The position numbers and the translations under genes were made by a program. From Oscillospiraceae bacterium (GTDB lineage Bacteria; Bacillota; Clostridia; Oscillospirales; CAG-382): a stretch of DNA of 64,000 nucleotides. This document shows, in pieces, positions 52,308-60,410 of this stretch (its first letter is position 1; each line of letters begins with the position of its first letter). Location of the stretch: the NCBI GenBank assembly GCA_015064945.1, contig SVRF01000003.1, forward strand, positions 17,810 to 81,809, read 5' to 3'. The notes beneath the pieces were generated by a model. That model had not been told where the DNA came from. It did no database searches and saw only the letters and a program-made list of their open reading frames with translations.

Positions 52308-55229
52308 ATGAAAAAGGTTTTTGCTTTAGTTTTAGTTATGGCAAGCCTGCTTACTGCAGGTACATTTGCAAATGCGGCAGAGATTTCTTTGGGTGACGTT
52401 AATTATGACGGAAAAACCGACAACCTCGATGCCGCCCTTATACTGAAGCACGACGCACTTATACTCCCAATCTACGGCAACACCCTTTCACTGGGGGACG
52501 TAAACAATGACGGTAAGACCGACAGTCTTGACGCCGCACAGGTTCTTAAGCACGATGCCGCTTTGATAGAAATCGACTGCAGTATTCCCGAAGACGGCGA
52601 AGGTGTAAAGCTTAGCTTGGAAGGGCGTGCTCTGTCATCCTGCGGCAGCTATATCGATATTGACGATTTTTGGCTGACAAGTCTGGTAGATAACAAGGCT
52701 ATGCACAAATTTGAAAATCTTGAGGAGCTTGCCGCCTTTGAGAGGAAGTTTGACCCACACGGCCAATTCGGCTGCGATTATGACGAAGTGCCATCCGCCC
52801 GTGAGATATTTGACAGCTACGACAAAGAGTTCTTTGATGAATACACGCTGTTTTTGATTTATACGGAATCCAGCGGCAGTTGCAGATATGAGATATGCGA
52901 CGTTATTTGGTACGAAAACAGCAAAAAGCTGGAGATCTGCTACAGGTACACCAAAAATCCCGATATGCAAACCACTGATATCGTAGGGTGGTTTTTGACC
53001 GTGCCCGTGCGCAAGGCAGATATTGAGGGGTGCAAATTTTACGACGTAAGCTTTGAGTCCTCCGTGCTTTTGTATTTACCCAACGAACAAAAAGACGGCT
53101 TTGTTCTTAAGGAGTCTTCTGCAAGATATGCCGAAAAAGGGCTTGTTGACGTACTTGAGAACGAAGGCGGACTTCCCAAAGGCTCTGCCCTTGCAGACCT
53201 TTGGATCGAAGGCACTTTCTTGGACGCAAAGCGTATCGCCCACGTAGATATGAACAGTGCCTTTGCGGAAGCACTTGCGGCTAACGAAGGGGAACGTGAC
53301 TTGTATTTAGGTTGCTTGGCTAACACTCTGATCCGAAACAGAGGAAGCTACAGTTCTGTAATCGTAACCGCAGACGGTCAGCCTATGCACGAGGGCGAGC
53401 TTCAGCTTTTTGAAGGTATAGGCGAGGTGCAGGATTACATTATCGTTTACAAGAACAATGCAGTAATCCCGCCAAGCCAGGCGGATATGGATGCGGCGGC
53501 AACGGAGATTATGCTAAGCTTTATCCGTGCGCTTTACGAAGGTGACGCAGAAACCTTTGAGCCGCTTATGACAGATAAATTTAAGGATTTAGCAGAAATA
53601 AGCAGCCTGCAAAACAACTACATCGCCTATAACGACGTTCACCTTTGGGCGCCTGAAAAATACGAAGATTTTTGGAAGTATAACAGTATGGCTGACACCG
53701 TAAGAATAAGCTACTATCATACCCAAAAATCGGTATTCCCCTGCGAGATCGACGGCAGACATCTGGTGCTTGAATATCACCAGTATTTCGACGATTACGG
53801 CAATGACTACGACCGTTATGTTTTTGATATTGTGTATGACGGTAACGGCGTAGGTAAAGTTAATTATTTCGGACGTGATACGGCGCCGCAGCAGGATGCT
53901 GACCCGAACGAGCCGGACATTGAACCGCCCGTGGACGGCGAAGGGATAAAACTTAGTTTGGAAGGCCGCGCATTCACCAACTGCGGATATATTGATGATA
54001 TCGATATTTGGCAGAGCGAAATCATAAAGTTTGAAAACCTTGAGGAGCTTGCCGCCTTTGATGCAAAGTACAATAAATCCAATCGGTTTGATTACACTTA
54101 CGGCGAAGTTCCCTCTGCAAACTCGGTGTTTAAAAACTGCGATGAAGCGTTCTTTGATGAATATACGCTGTTTTTGATTTATACGGAATCCAGCGGCAGT
54201 TGCAGATATGAGATATGCGACGTTATTTGGTACGAAAGCAGCAAAAAGCTGGAGATCTGCTACAGGTATACCAAAAATCCCGATATTCAAACCGATGATA
54301 TCGAAGGTTGGTTTTTGACCGTGCCTGTGCGCAAGGCAGATATTGAGGGCTGCTTGCTTTATGACTTAAGCTTTGAGTCCTCTGTGCTTTTGTATTTACC
54401 CAACGAACAAAAAGACGGCTTTGTTATTAAGGAGTCTTCTGCAAGATATGCCGAAAAAGGGCTTGTTGACGTACTTGAGAACGAAGGCGGTTTACCTGGG
54501 GGCTCTGCCCTTGCAGACCTTTGGATCGAAGGCACTTTCTTGGACGCAAAGCGTATCGCCCACGTAGATATGAACAGCGCCTTTGCGGAAGCCCTTGCGG
54601 CAAACGAAGGGGAACGTGACTTGTATTTAGGTTGCTTGGCTAACACTCTGATCCGAAACAGAGGAAGCTACAGTTCTGTAATCGTAACCGCGGAAGGTCA
54701 GCCACTGCACGAGGGTGAGCTTCAGCTTTTCGAAGGTATAGGCGAGGTGCAGGATTACATCATCGTTTACAAAAACAACGATGTAATACCGCCGAGCCAA
54801 GCTGATATGGACATGGCGTCTGAACTTATGCTAAGCTTTATCCGTGCGCTTTACGAAGGGGATGCAGAAACCTTTGAGCCGCTTATGACAGATAAATTTA
54901 AGGAGTTGGCAGAGACAAGCCGCCAGCAAGACAATTGCATTGTCCACAACGACGTGCTGCTTTGGGCGCCCGAAGCATACGAAGATATCTGGAAATGGGA
55001 CAGGATGTCTGACACCGTAAGGATAAGCTATTACGATAACGCAGATGCCGAGTTCCCTTGCGAAACCGAGGACACACATTTATTGCTTGAGTATCACCAG
55101 TATTTCGACGATTACGGAAACGATTACGAAAACTATGTGTTTGACATAACCGTTGACGAAAACGGAGACTGCAAGATAAACTACTTTGGTCTTGACAACT
55201 CAGATAAGCTTTACATAGTCGTTGCATAA
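52308..55229 (+). CDS. Secreted dockerin protein with two near-identical PrcB-like/GerMN/NTF2-like units
   Basis: 973 aa from the ATG at 52308 (AAGGAGG upstream). Signal peptide, N-terminal dockerin pair (GDVNYDGKTDNLDAA, GDVNNDGKTDSLDAA), then two units of about 430-440 residues (about 52588-53880 and 53935-55229). DNA from about 52831-53450 matches 54151-54770 at a constant offset of 1,320 bases with few changes, a recent in-frame duplication. Each unit has the CDEAFFDEY module, a GerMN-like module (AHVDMNSAFAEAL...LANTLI) and an NTF2-like module. Confidence 0.84.
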   Translation: MKKVFALVLVMASLLTAGTFANAAEISLGDVNYDGKTDNLDAALILKHDALILPIYGNTLSLGDVNNDGKTDSLDAAQVLKHDAALIEIDCSIPEDGEGVKLSLEGRALSSCGSYIDIDDFWLTSLVDNKAMHKFENLEELAAFERKFDPHGQFGCDYDEVPSAREIFDSYDKEFFDEYTLFLIYTESSGSCRYEICDVIWYENSKKLEICYRYTKNPDMQTTDIVGWFLTVPVRKADIEGCKFYDVSFESSVLLYLPNEQKDGFVLKESSARYAEKGLVDVLENEGGLPKGSALADLWIEGTFLDAKRIAHVDMNSAFAEALAANEGERDLYLGCLANTLIRNRGSYSSVIVTADGQPMHEGELQLFEGIGEVQDYIIVYKNNAVIPPSQADMDAAATEIMLSFIRALYEGDAETFEPLMTDKFKDLAEISSLQNNYIAYNDVHLWAPEKYEDFWKYNSMADTVRISYYHTQKSVFPCEIDGRHLVLEYHQYFDDYGNDYDRYVFDIVYDGNGVGKVNYFGRDTAPQQDADPNEPDIEPPVDGEGIKLSLEGRAFTNCGYIDDIDIWQSEIIKFENLEELAAFDAKYNKSNRFDYTYGEVPSANSVFKNCDEAFFDEYTLFLIYTESSGSCRYEICDVIWYESSKKLEICYRYTKNPDIQTDDIEGWFLTVPVRKADIEGCLLYDLSFESSVLLYLPNEQKDGFVIKESSARYAEKGLVDVLENEGGLPGGSALADLWIEGTFLDAKRIAHVDMNSAFAEALAANEGERDLYLGCLANTLIRNRGSYSSVIVTAEGQPLHEGELQLFEGIGEVQDYIIVYKNNDVIPPSQADMDMASELMLSFIRALYEGDAETFEPLMTDKFKELAETSRQQDNCIVHNDVLLWAPEAYEDIWKWDRMSDTVRISYYDNADAEFPCETEDTHLLLEYHQYFDDYGNDYENYVFDITVDENGDCKINYFGLDNSDKLYIVVA

Positions 55230-55268
55230 CGGGTGCCTCCGTCACTATGTACCGACAATGTATATACA

Positions 55269-55312
55269 AAACACCGCCTGCCGTTTTTCGTTCACGGCAG
55301 GCGGTGCTATAT
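55269..55312 (+). terminator. Terminator of the BlaI-M56-dockerin operon
   Basis: CACCGCCTGCCG pairs perfectly with CGGCAGGCGGTG across an 11-base loop. Confidence 0.85.
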
Positions 55313-55408
55313 TATTCTGACATATGCTGCAGGCAAATTTTACATTTGCAAAGCAAATATTTCACGGAAAATCTGTTTCTATCGTTCTTTCAGGAACGGA
55401 TTTCAATG

Positions 55409-55437
55409 AAAAAAGCACGCAAAAACGTGCTTTTTTA
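55409..55437. terminator. Hairpin terminator in non-coding stretch
   Basis: AAAAAAGCACG-CAAAAA-CGTGCTTTTTT. It lies within the 55313-55666 stretch, where I see no gene; upstream ATCGTTC/GAACGGAT pairing suggests a possible small RNA. Confidence 0.75.
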
Positions 55438-55539
55438 TTTACTGTTGATTCTTTTTTCCAAAGTTATACAAGAAGCAGTCAGAAGGCGCTGTATTTTTCC
55501 GCACAAATTGCGTTGCTTTTTAAAAAGTTCTTCATCAAT

Positions 55540-55632
55540 CAATCCGACGAAAATGCACCTTTGGTGATGTCATACGCCTTACGGCGATTACATTCACCCT
55601 TCGGGTGATTACATACCAATCCTGTCGGATTG
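55540..55632. repeat. Third hairpin array with ATTACAT linkers
   Basis: Stems CGCC-TTA-CGGCG, CACCC-TTC-GGGTG and CCAATCC-TGT-CGGATTGG are joined by GATTACAT-type linkers. CAATCCGAC (55540-55548) can also pair with GTCGGATTG (55624-55632), an outer arm that competes with the last small stem. Same design as the arrays at 15320 and 16103. Confidence 0.7.
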
Positions 55633-55635
55633 GAT

Positions 55636-55667
55636 AAAAACCGAAAGCCATACGGCTTTCGGTTTTT
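55636..55667 (-). terminator. Terminator of tRNA-Arg
   Basis: AAAAACCGAAAGCC pairs with GGCTTTCGGTTTTT immediately after the CCA end of the tRNA. Confidence 0.9.
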
Positions 55668-55741
55668 GGCACCCGCAACGGGAATCGAACCCATAACTAA
55701 CCCTTAGGAGGGGTTTATTATATCCATTTAACTATGCAGGC
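55667..55741 (-). tRNA. tRNA-Arg (anticodon CCT)
   Basis: On the minus strand the acceptor GCCTGCA pairs with TGCGGGT (two G-U pairs). The anticodon stem AACCC/GGGTT encloses CTCCTAA, giving anticodon CCU (codon AGG). The T arm carries TTCGATT, and CCA is encoded. Confidence 0.95.
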
Positions 55742-55897
55742 GTATTTATTTGTACCACTGTATTTTACTATACCGCCGAGGCGTTTGTCAAGGCTTTTTT
55801 GTCTGAGGCGCAAAAAACTTTATCATACTGTTGCAAAAGTGTTTTTGTTGTGATATTATAGTAACAAAGAATTAAATGGGTAAAGTTGGTGTTTTTT

Positions 55898-57223
55898 ATG
55901 GAAAAGATACTTAAGAAAGTAGTTAAGTTCGGCGGGAGCTCTTTGGCAGACGCAGGACAGTTTAAAAAAGTTAAAGATATTATTATGGCTGATAAGGGCA
56001 GACGCTTTGTTGTTCCCTCCGCGCCCGGCAAGCGTTTTTCGGGCGATGACAAGGTTACCGACCTGTTGCTTGCCTGTCAGCTTACCTCGGCAGAAGGCGG
56101 CGATTGGGGCAGTATTTTTGCCAAAATAGAGGAACGCTACAACAGCATTATAAAAGAGTTGGGACTTTCCGTTAGCCTGCACGAGGAATTTGCCGTAATA
56201 CGCAAGGCTTTTGCTGACGGCTGCACTAAGGACTATGCCGCAAGCCGCGGCGAATACCTTAACGGTATATTGCTTGCCGACTATTTAGGCTATGAGTTTA
56301 TTGATGCGGCAACCGTTGTTTTCTTTGACAAGGACGGCAACTTTGACGCGGTTAAAACCAACCGTGTTATGGGTCACGTCCTTGAAAGCTGTGAGAACGC
56401 CGTTATCCCCGGCTTTTTCGGCAGAGGTGTTGACGGCGAGGTCGTTACCTTCTCCAGAGGCGGCAGTGACATTACAGGCGCAATAGTTGCACGTGCGGTT
56501 ACTGCGGATATCTACGAAAACTGGACTGACGTTTCCGGCTTTTTGATGGCAGACCCCAGGATCGTGGAAAACCCCAAGCCCATAAACATTATCACCTACC
56601 GTGAGCTTAGAGAGCTTGCTTATATGGGCGCCTCCGTGCTTCACGAGGATGCTATATTCCCCGTTAAGGTGGCGGGCATACCCATAAATATAAAGAACAC
56701 TAACGAGCCTGAGGCGTCCGGCACAAGGATAGTTGCCACTACCGAGCAGTACCAGAACGAATACATCATTACAGGTATTGCGGGCAAGAAGGGCTTTGCG
56801 CTTATTAACATAGAAAAAGATATGATGAACAGCGAGCTTGGGTTTGGTATGAAGGTGCTTAGCGTGCTTGCGGAGATGGGTATCAACTTTGAACATTTGC
56901 CCTCCGGTATCGACACCATGAGCGTTGTTGTTGCCGAAAGTGCCATCAAGGGCAGAGAGCGCCAGCTTCTTTCCCGCATAAGCGCACTTGTATCCCCCGA
57001 CAATATTGACATCGAAAAGGGCATCGGTCTGATTGCGGTTGTTGGCAGAGGTATGATACGCACACAGGGTACCGCTTGCCGTGTGTTCGATTCCTTGGCA
57101 AGAGAAGGCATTAATATAAGAATGATAGACCAGGGCAGCAGCGAGCTTAACATTATCATCGGTGTGGAAGAACACGACTTTGACAGCGCTATCCGTACCG
57201 TATACAACGAGTTTGTTAACTGA
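55898..57223 (+). CDS. lysC: Aspartate kinase
   Basis: 441 aa enzyme that phosphorylates aspartate, the first step to lysine, threonine, methionine and diaminopimelate. The VVKFGGSSLAD start, FSRGGSDITGA and WTDVSGFLMADPRIV motifs are typical. The last 150 residues hold two ACT domains for allosteric feedback (ITGIAGKKGFALINIEKD..., LIAVVGRGM). The upstream GTG at 55886 is possible, but the ATG at 55898 matches the family start. The gene has no close partner on its left. Confidence 0.92.
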   Translation: MEKILKKVVKFGGSSLADAGQFKKVKDIIMADKGRRFVVPSAPGKRFSGDDKVTDLLLACQLTSAEGGDWGSIFAKIEERYNSIIKELGLSVSLHEEFAVIRKAFADGCTKDYAASRGEYLNGILLADYLGYEFIDAATVVFFDKDGNFDAVKTNRVMGHVLESCENAVIPGFFGRGVDGEVVTFSRGGSDITGAIVARAVTADIYENWTDVSGFLMADPRIVENPKPINIITYRELRELAYMGASVLHEDAIFPVKVAGIPINIKNTNEPEASGTRIVATTEQYQNEYIITGIAGKKGFALINIEKDMMNSELGFGMKVLSVLAEMGINFEHLPSGIDTMSVVVAESAIKGRERQLLSRISALVSPDNIDIEKGIGLIAVVGRGMIRTQGTACRVFDSLAREGINIRMIDQGSSELNIIIGVEEHDFDSAIRTVYNEFVN

Positions 57224-57225
57224 AG

Positions 57226-57852
57226 ATGGGAAAAGGCTACTTCACCTTAAAAAAAGCGGCTGAAAGCAAGTTTATAGAGCGGCGGAGCGAGTTTATCGGC
57301 AACGCCGCTCCCGTAACTACCGAAGCGGAGGCGCTGGCGTTTATAAACAGCATACGCTCCAAGTATTCCGACGCCACCCATAACGTTTACGCATATATAC
57401 TGCGTGAGGGGAATATGGCAAGGTTTTCCGATGACGGAGAGCCCCACGGCACGGCAGGTCTGCCTGTGCTGGAGGTACTGCGCAAAGAGGAGCTTTGCGA
57501 CTGTGCGGTGGTGGTGACCCGATATTTCGGGGGTATACTGCTTGGTGCAGGCGGGCTTGTTCGTGCTTACTCCACCGGTGCAAAGATAGGAGTTGACGGA
57601 GCCGAAAAGATTTTTCTTAAACCCTTTTTGCTTTTGGAGATGGAGATGGACTACAGCCGCTACAACCGTGTTATGCAGCTTATGTCCGCCCACGGAGTGC
57701 GCACCGAGGACAGCGAGTTCGGCATTGGTATAAAACTTAAGGCCTCTGTTGCAGAGGAGCGTGCCGAGGGATTTATAAAAGCCGTTACCGATGCTACCAA
57801 CGGGATAGTGCTTGTTAATGTTACAGGCGAAGTTTACGACTATGAAAACTGA
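57226..57852 (+). CDS. YigZ/IMPACT-family protein
   Basis: 208 aa. Contains the UPF0029 core SDATHNVYAYIL, FSDDGEPHGTAGLP and VVVTRYFGGILLGAGGLVRAY, then a C-terminal DUF1949-like domain. Conserved, but the molecular role in bacteria is unsettled; eukaryotic IMPACT affects translation control. Starts three bases after lysC, so likely co-transcribed. Confidence 0.9.
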   Translation: MGKGYFTLKKAAESKFIERRSEFIGNAAPVTTEAEALAFINSIRSKYSDATHNVYAYILREGNMARFSDDGEPHGTAGLPVLEVLRKEELCDCAVVVTRYFGGILLGAGGLVRAYSTGAKIGVDGAEKIFLKPFLLLEMEMDYSRYNRVMQLMSAHGVRTEDSEFGIGIKLKASVAEERAEGFIKAVTDATNGIVLVNVTGEVYDYEN

Positions 57853-58210
57853 AAAGAAGTATCTTTTTAGAGACGTTTTGCTTATAACCGTACTGCTTGC
57901 TGCAGGGCTTACTCTTTTGCTGTTGCCTAAGGAGGCAGGCGCCCGTGTTGAGGTGCGTATAGACGGAAAGCTTTACTGCAGTTACGGTCTGGATGCGGAT
58001 AAGCGCATAGACATAGAAAAAGACGGTATCTTTTTGGGTCGGGCGGTTATAGAACAAGGCAAGGTATATATGGAAAGTGCGGAGTGTGACGGCGGCGACT
58101 GCGTAAGGCAAGGCTGTATCAGCCGCAAGGGACAATGCATACTGTGCCTGCCCCAAGGGATAGGTATATACATCGTGGGGCAGGGTGAATTGGACGGTGT
58201 AACGGGATGA
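57842..58210 (+). CDS. NusG domain II-containing membrane-anchored protein
   Basis: 122 aa. The ATG at 57842 overlaps the yigZ-like 3' end by 11 bases. One membrane helix (residues 13-30) is followed by a NusG-II/DUF1312-like beta domain with a Cys cluster (AECDGGDCVRQGCISRKGQC). In clostridia such genes sit beside Gx transporters and redox-related genes. Function not established. Confidence 0.82.
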   Translation: MKTEKKYLFRDVLLITVLLAAGLTLLLLPKEAGARVEVRIDGKLYCSYGLDADKRIDIEKDGIFLGRAVIEQGKVYMESAECDGGDCVRQGCISRKGQCILCLPQGIGIYIVGQGELDGVTG

Positions 58211-58710
58211 GCAAAAAAAACAGTGCATCAACGGTAGCAAGGCTTTCGGTGCTTCTGTGTTTGGCTTTGATAATGAGCTATGTGGAGCATATTGCCGCCT
58301 TTGACGTGGGTGTGCCCGGCGTCAAGGTGGGATTTGCCAACATTGCAGTCCTTTTTGTTTTGTACCGTATGGGATGGAAGTACGCCCTTGGCATAAACCT
58401 TTGCCGTGTATTTCTTTCCGCTTTGCTGTTTGGCAATATTACCTCCCTTATTTACGGTGGTTGCGGTGCATTGTGCTCCTTCGCTCTTATGTATTTGCTT
58501 TACGGTAAGAACCTTTTTGGGGTGATGGGCGTAAGCGTTGCAGGGGCGGTTTGCCACAATATGGCACAGCTTTGTGCGGCGGCGGCGCTTATGGGAAGCG
58601 CCTACGTTTTTTCCTATGCACCTGTACTTTTAATTGCAGGCACGGTGTTTGGGGCGGTAACGGGGCTTATTTGTGCCGTTATGTTGAAAAAAATACCTAA
58701 AAATTTGTAA
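58207..58710 (+). CDS. Gx transporter / heptaprenyl diphosphate synthase component I-like membrane protein
   Basis: 167 aa with about five helices. Conserved motifs: SYVEH, PGVKVGFANIAVLF, RVFLSALLFG and the C-terminal GAVTGLICA. Annotated as HepS component I by history, but the family looks like a small ECF-type S-component for an unknown ligand. The ATG overlaps the NusG-II gene stop (ATGA). Confidence 0.85.
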   Translation: MSKKNSASTVARLSVLLCLALIMSYVEHIAAFDVGVPGVKVGFANIAVLFVLYRMGWKYALGINLCRVFLSALLFGNITSLIYGGCGALCSFALMYLLYGKNLFGVMGVSVAGAVCHNMAQLCAAAALMGSAYVFSYAPVLLIAGTVFGAVTGLICAVMLKKIPKNL

Positions 58711-58717
58711 AAAACTA

Positions 58718-58746
58718 TTGACAAGCGCAGGGTTTTATGTTAAACT
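58718..58746 (+). promoter_or_regulatory. infC operon promoter
   Basis: TTGACA (58718-58723), 17 bases, TAAACT (58741-58746), after an AAAAAACTA tract. Confidence 0.75.
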
Positions 58747-58749
58747 CTC

Positions 58750-58914
58750 GTAGTGATAAAAAGAAGTGAGCTTTTGTTCCACCCGATGCTTAGGGCATAA
58801 GGTCAATACCTTTAAAGGACCGATGTGGGCATTTTGTGCCGATATGGGTTTATGCTTGAGGGTGTGGAATTTGGCTTTCACAGCCTTTTTTGTTTTATTT
58901 GGAGGTGTTTTGTT
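58750..58914 (+). promoter_or_regulatory. infC-rpmI-rplT leader with attenuator (L20-leader type)
   Basis: The roughly 165-base leader has stems ATGC-TTAG-GGCAT and AAGGT-CAAT-ACCTT, a GTGGGC/GTGCC region and, close to the gene, GGCT-TTCAC-AGCC followed by TTTTTTG, a terminator-like hairpin. In Firmicutes, excess L20 binds such leaders and stops transcription. Assigned from position and structure, without a covariance search. Confidence 0.6.
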
Positions 58915-59442
58915 ATCAGCAAAAAGCAGCTTATCAACGAACAAATTAAGGCAAGCGAGGTTCGCTTGATAGACCAGGAGGGTAACCAGCTTGGTATTGT
59001 TAAGACGGATGTTGCACTGCGTATAGCCGCAGATGCAGGGCTTGACTTGGTTGAGATTGCGCCGGAGGCAAACCCCGTTGTTTGCAAGATTTTGGACTTC
59101 GGCAAGTTCCGCTTTGACAAAGAAAAGCGTGACAAAGAGAACAGGAAGAAGACGCCTGTCCTTGAAACTAAAGAAATTCAGCTTAGATGTAATATCGCAA
59201 TAGGCGACTTTAACACCAAGCTTAACCGTGCAAAGTCTTTCCTTGAAGACGGCAAGAAGGTAAAGGTTATGGTTAAATTTATGGGTCGTGAAATAGTAAG
59301 ACCCGAACGCGGTGCTGAATTGCTTGGTAAGTTTATCGAGGGTTGCGGCGAGCTTTGCACAGTTGAAAAGCAGCCTTTGCTTGACGGCAGAAATATGATA
59401 ACCATACTTGCGCCGCCCAAGAAAACAGCAAAAGGCAAATAA
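58915..59442 (+). CDS. infC: Translation initiation factor IF-3 with a non-canonical AUC start
   Basis: 175 aa. IF-3 keeps 30S subunits free and proofreads start codons. The family N-terminus (ISKKQLINEQIKASEVRLID) begins at an ATC seven bases after GGAGGTG; no ATG, GTG or TTG exists at this place in frame, and the nearest upstream ATG (58825) would add about 30 unrelated residues through the leader. Rare AUU/AUC starts are a known autoregulatory device for infC. Both IF-3 domains are complete. Confidence 0.93.
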   Translation: MSKKQLINEQIKASEVRLIDQEGNQLGIVKTDVALRIAADAGLDLVEIAPEANPVVCKILDFGKFRFDKEKRDKENRKKTPVLETKEIQLRCNIAIGDFNTKLNRAKSFLEDGKKVKVMVKFMGREIVRPERGAELLGKFIEGCGELCTVEKQPLLDGRNMITILAPPKKTAKGK

Positions 59443-59476
59443 AACACAGTATAATAAGTGAAAGGAAATATTTAAA

Positions 59477-59674
59477 ATGGGCAAGATTAAAACACACAGC
59501 GCATCTAAAAAGCGTTTCACCTTCACCGCTACCGGTAAGGTTAAGATGAACCACAGCGGTCGTCGTCACAAGCTTGGTCTTAAGACTCCCAAGCGTAAGA
59601 GAATTCTTAGAAAAGCCGGCTATGTTGCATCCGGTAACGCAGCACATCTTAAGAAGATGATGCCCTACGCATAA
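59477..59674 (+). CDS. rpmI: Ribosomal protein L35
   Basis: 65 aa, highly basic. Starts MGKIKTHSASKKRF and contains KRKRILRKAGYV, typical L35. It lies in the conserved infC-rpmI-rplT order; AAAGGAAA RBS. Confidence 0.97.
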   Translation: MGKIKTHSASKKRFTFTATGKVKMNHSGRRHKLGLKTPKRKRILRKAGYVASGNAAHLKKMMPYA

Positions 59675-59705
59675 TTATTACGTAATATTTGGGAGGAAAA
59701 AATAA

Positions 59706-60065
59706 ATGGCAAGAGTAAAAGGCGCATTAATGACCCGCAAGAGAAGAAATAAGATTCTCAAATTAGCTAAGGGCTATTGGGGCAGTAAGAGTAAGCATTT
59801 TAAGATGGCGAAGCAGGCCGTAATGAAGAGCGGTAACTACGCATTCGCCGGCAGAAAGCAGAAGAAGAGAGATTTTAGAAAGCTTTGGATAACCAGAATT
59901 TCCGCACAGTGCAAAGTTGAAGGTATCAACTATTCTCAGTTCATCAACGGTCTTAAGAAGGCCGGTATCGAGCTTAACAGAAAGATGCTTTCTGAAATCG
60001 CAATTGCTGACAAAGAAGCTTTTGCATCCTTGGTTGCAAGTGCAAAAAAAGCTTTGGGCAAATAA
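59706..60065 (+). CDS. rplT: Ribosomal protein L20
   Basis: 119 aa. [19 protein letters not shown], the [16 protein letters not shown] segment and [19 protein letters not shown] are diagnostic. L20 is also the likely repressor of this operon through its leader. Confidence 0.97.
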   Translation: MARVKGALMTRKRRNKILKLAKGYWGSKSKHFKMAKQAVMKSGNYAFAGRKQKKRDFRKLWITRISAQCKVEGINYSQFINGLKKAGIELNRKMLSEIAIADKEAFASLVASAKKALGK

Positions 60066-60075
60066 TAAAAAAGCG

Positions 60076-60104
60076 TTGACATTTGTCGACAATTCTGTTA
60101 TAAT
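60076..60104 (+). promoter_or_regulatory. rpsU promoter
   Basis: Perfect TTGACA (60076-60081), 17 bases, TATAAT (60099-60104). Confidence 0.88.
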
Positions 60105-60163
60105 ACCTAAAGTAATTTTGATAGGGATAGGCTCCCCGTTTTTTCGGAGGGAGGGAAATATAA

Positions 60164-60340
60164 ATGGCAGAGATTAAAGTTAAAGAAAACGAATCTATCG
60201 ATAGCGCACTTCGCAGATTTAAGAGAAGCTATCTCAGAAGCGGTGTTCAGGCAGAGCTTCGTAAGAGAGAGCATTATGAAAAGCCCAGCGTTAGACGTAA
60301 GAAGAAGTCTGAAGCTGCAAGAAAGCGCAAGTTTAAGTAA
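60164..60340 (+). CDS. rpsU: Ribosomal protein S21
   Basis: 58 aa: [19 protein letters not shown] then a basic C-terminus ([15 protein letters not shown]). It has its own consensus promoter and a GGAGGGAGGG ribosome site. A CTCCCCG-TTTTTT-CGGAGG hairpin at 60132-60151 could mask the ribosome site. Confidence 0.96.
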   Translation: MAEIKVKENESIDSALRRFKRSYLRSGVQAELRKREHYEKPSVRRKKKSEAARKRKFK

Positions 60341-60353
60341 GATTTGACTTGAC

Positions 60354-60390
60354 AAATGCCGAGGTGTTTATTCGCCTCGGTATTTTTGTT
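60354..60390 (+). terminator. rpsU terminator
   Basis: CCGAGG...CCTCGG stem followed by TATTTTTGTTT. Confidence 0.85.
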
Positions 60391-60410
60391 TGTAAGAATA
60401 GGAGTGTTTT

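Noticed and set aside
58825..58914. IF-3 with a 30-residue N-terminal extension from the ATG at 58825
   Set aside because: The extra residues come from the structured leader, match nothing in IF-3, and the strong ribosome site lies seven bases before the ATC instead.
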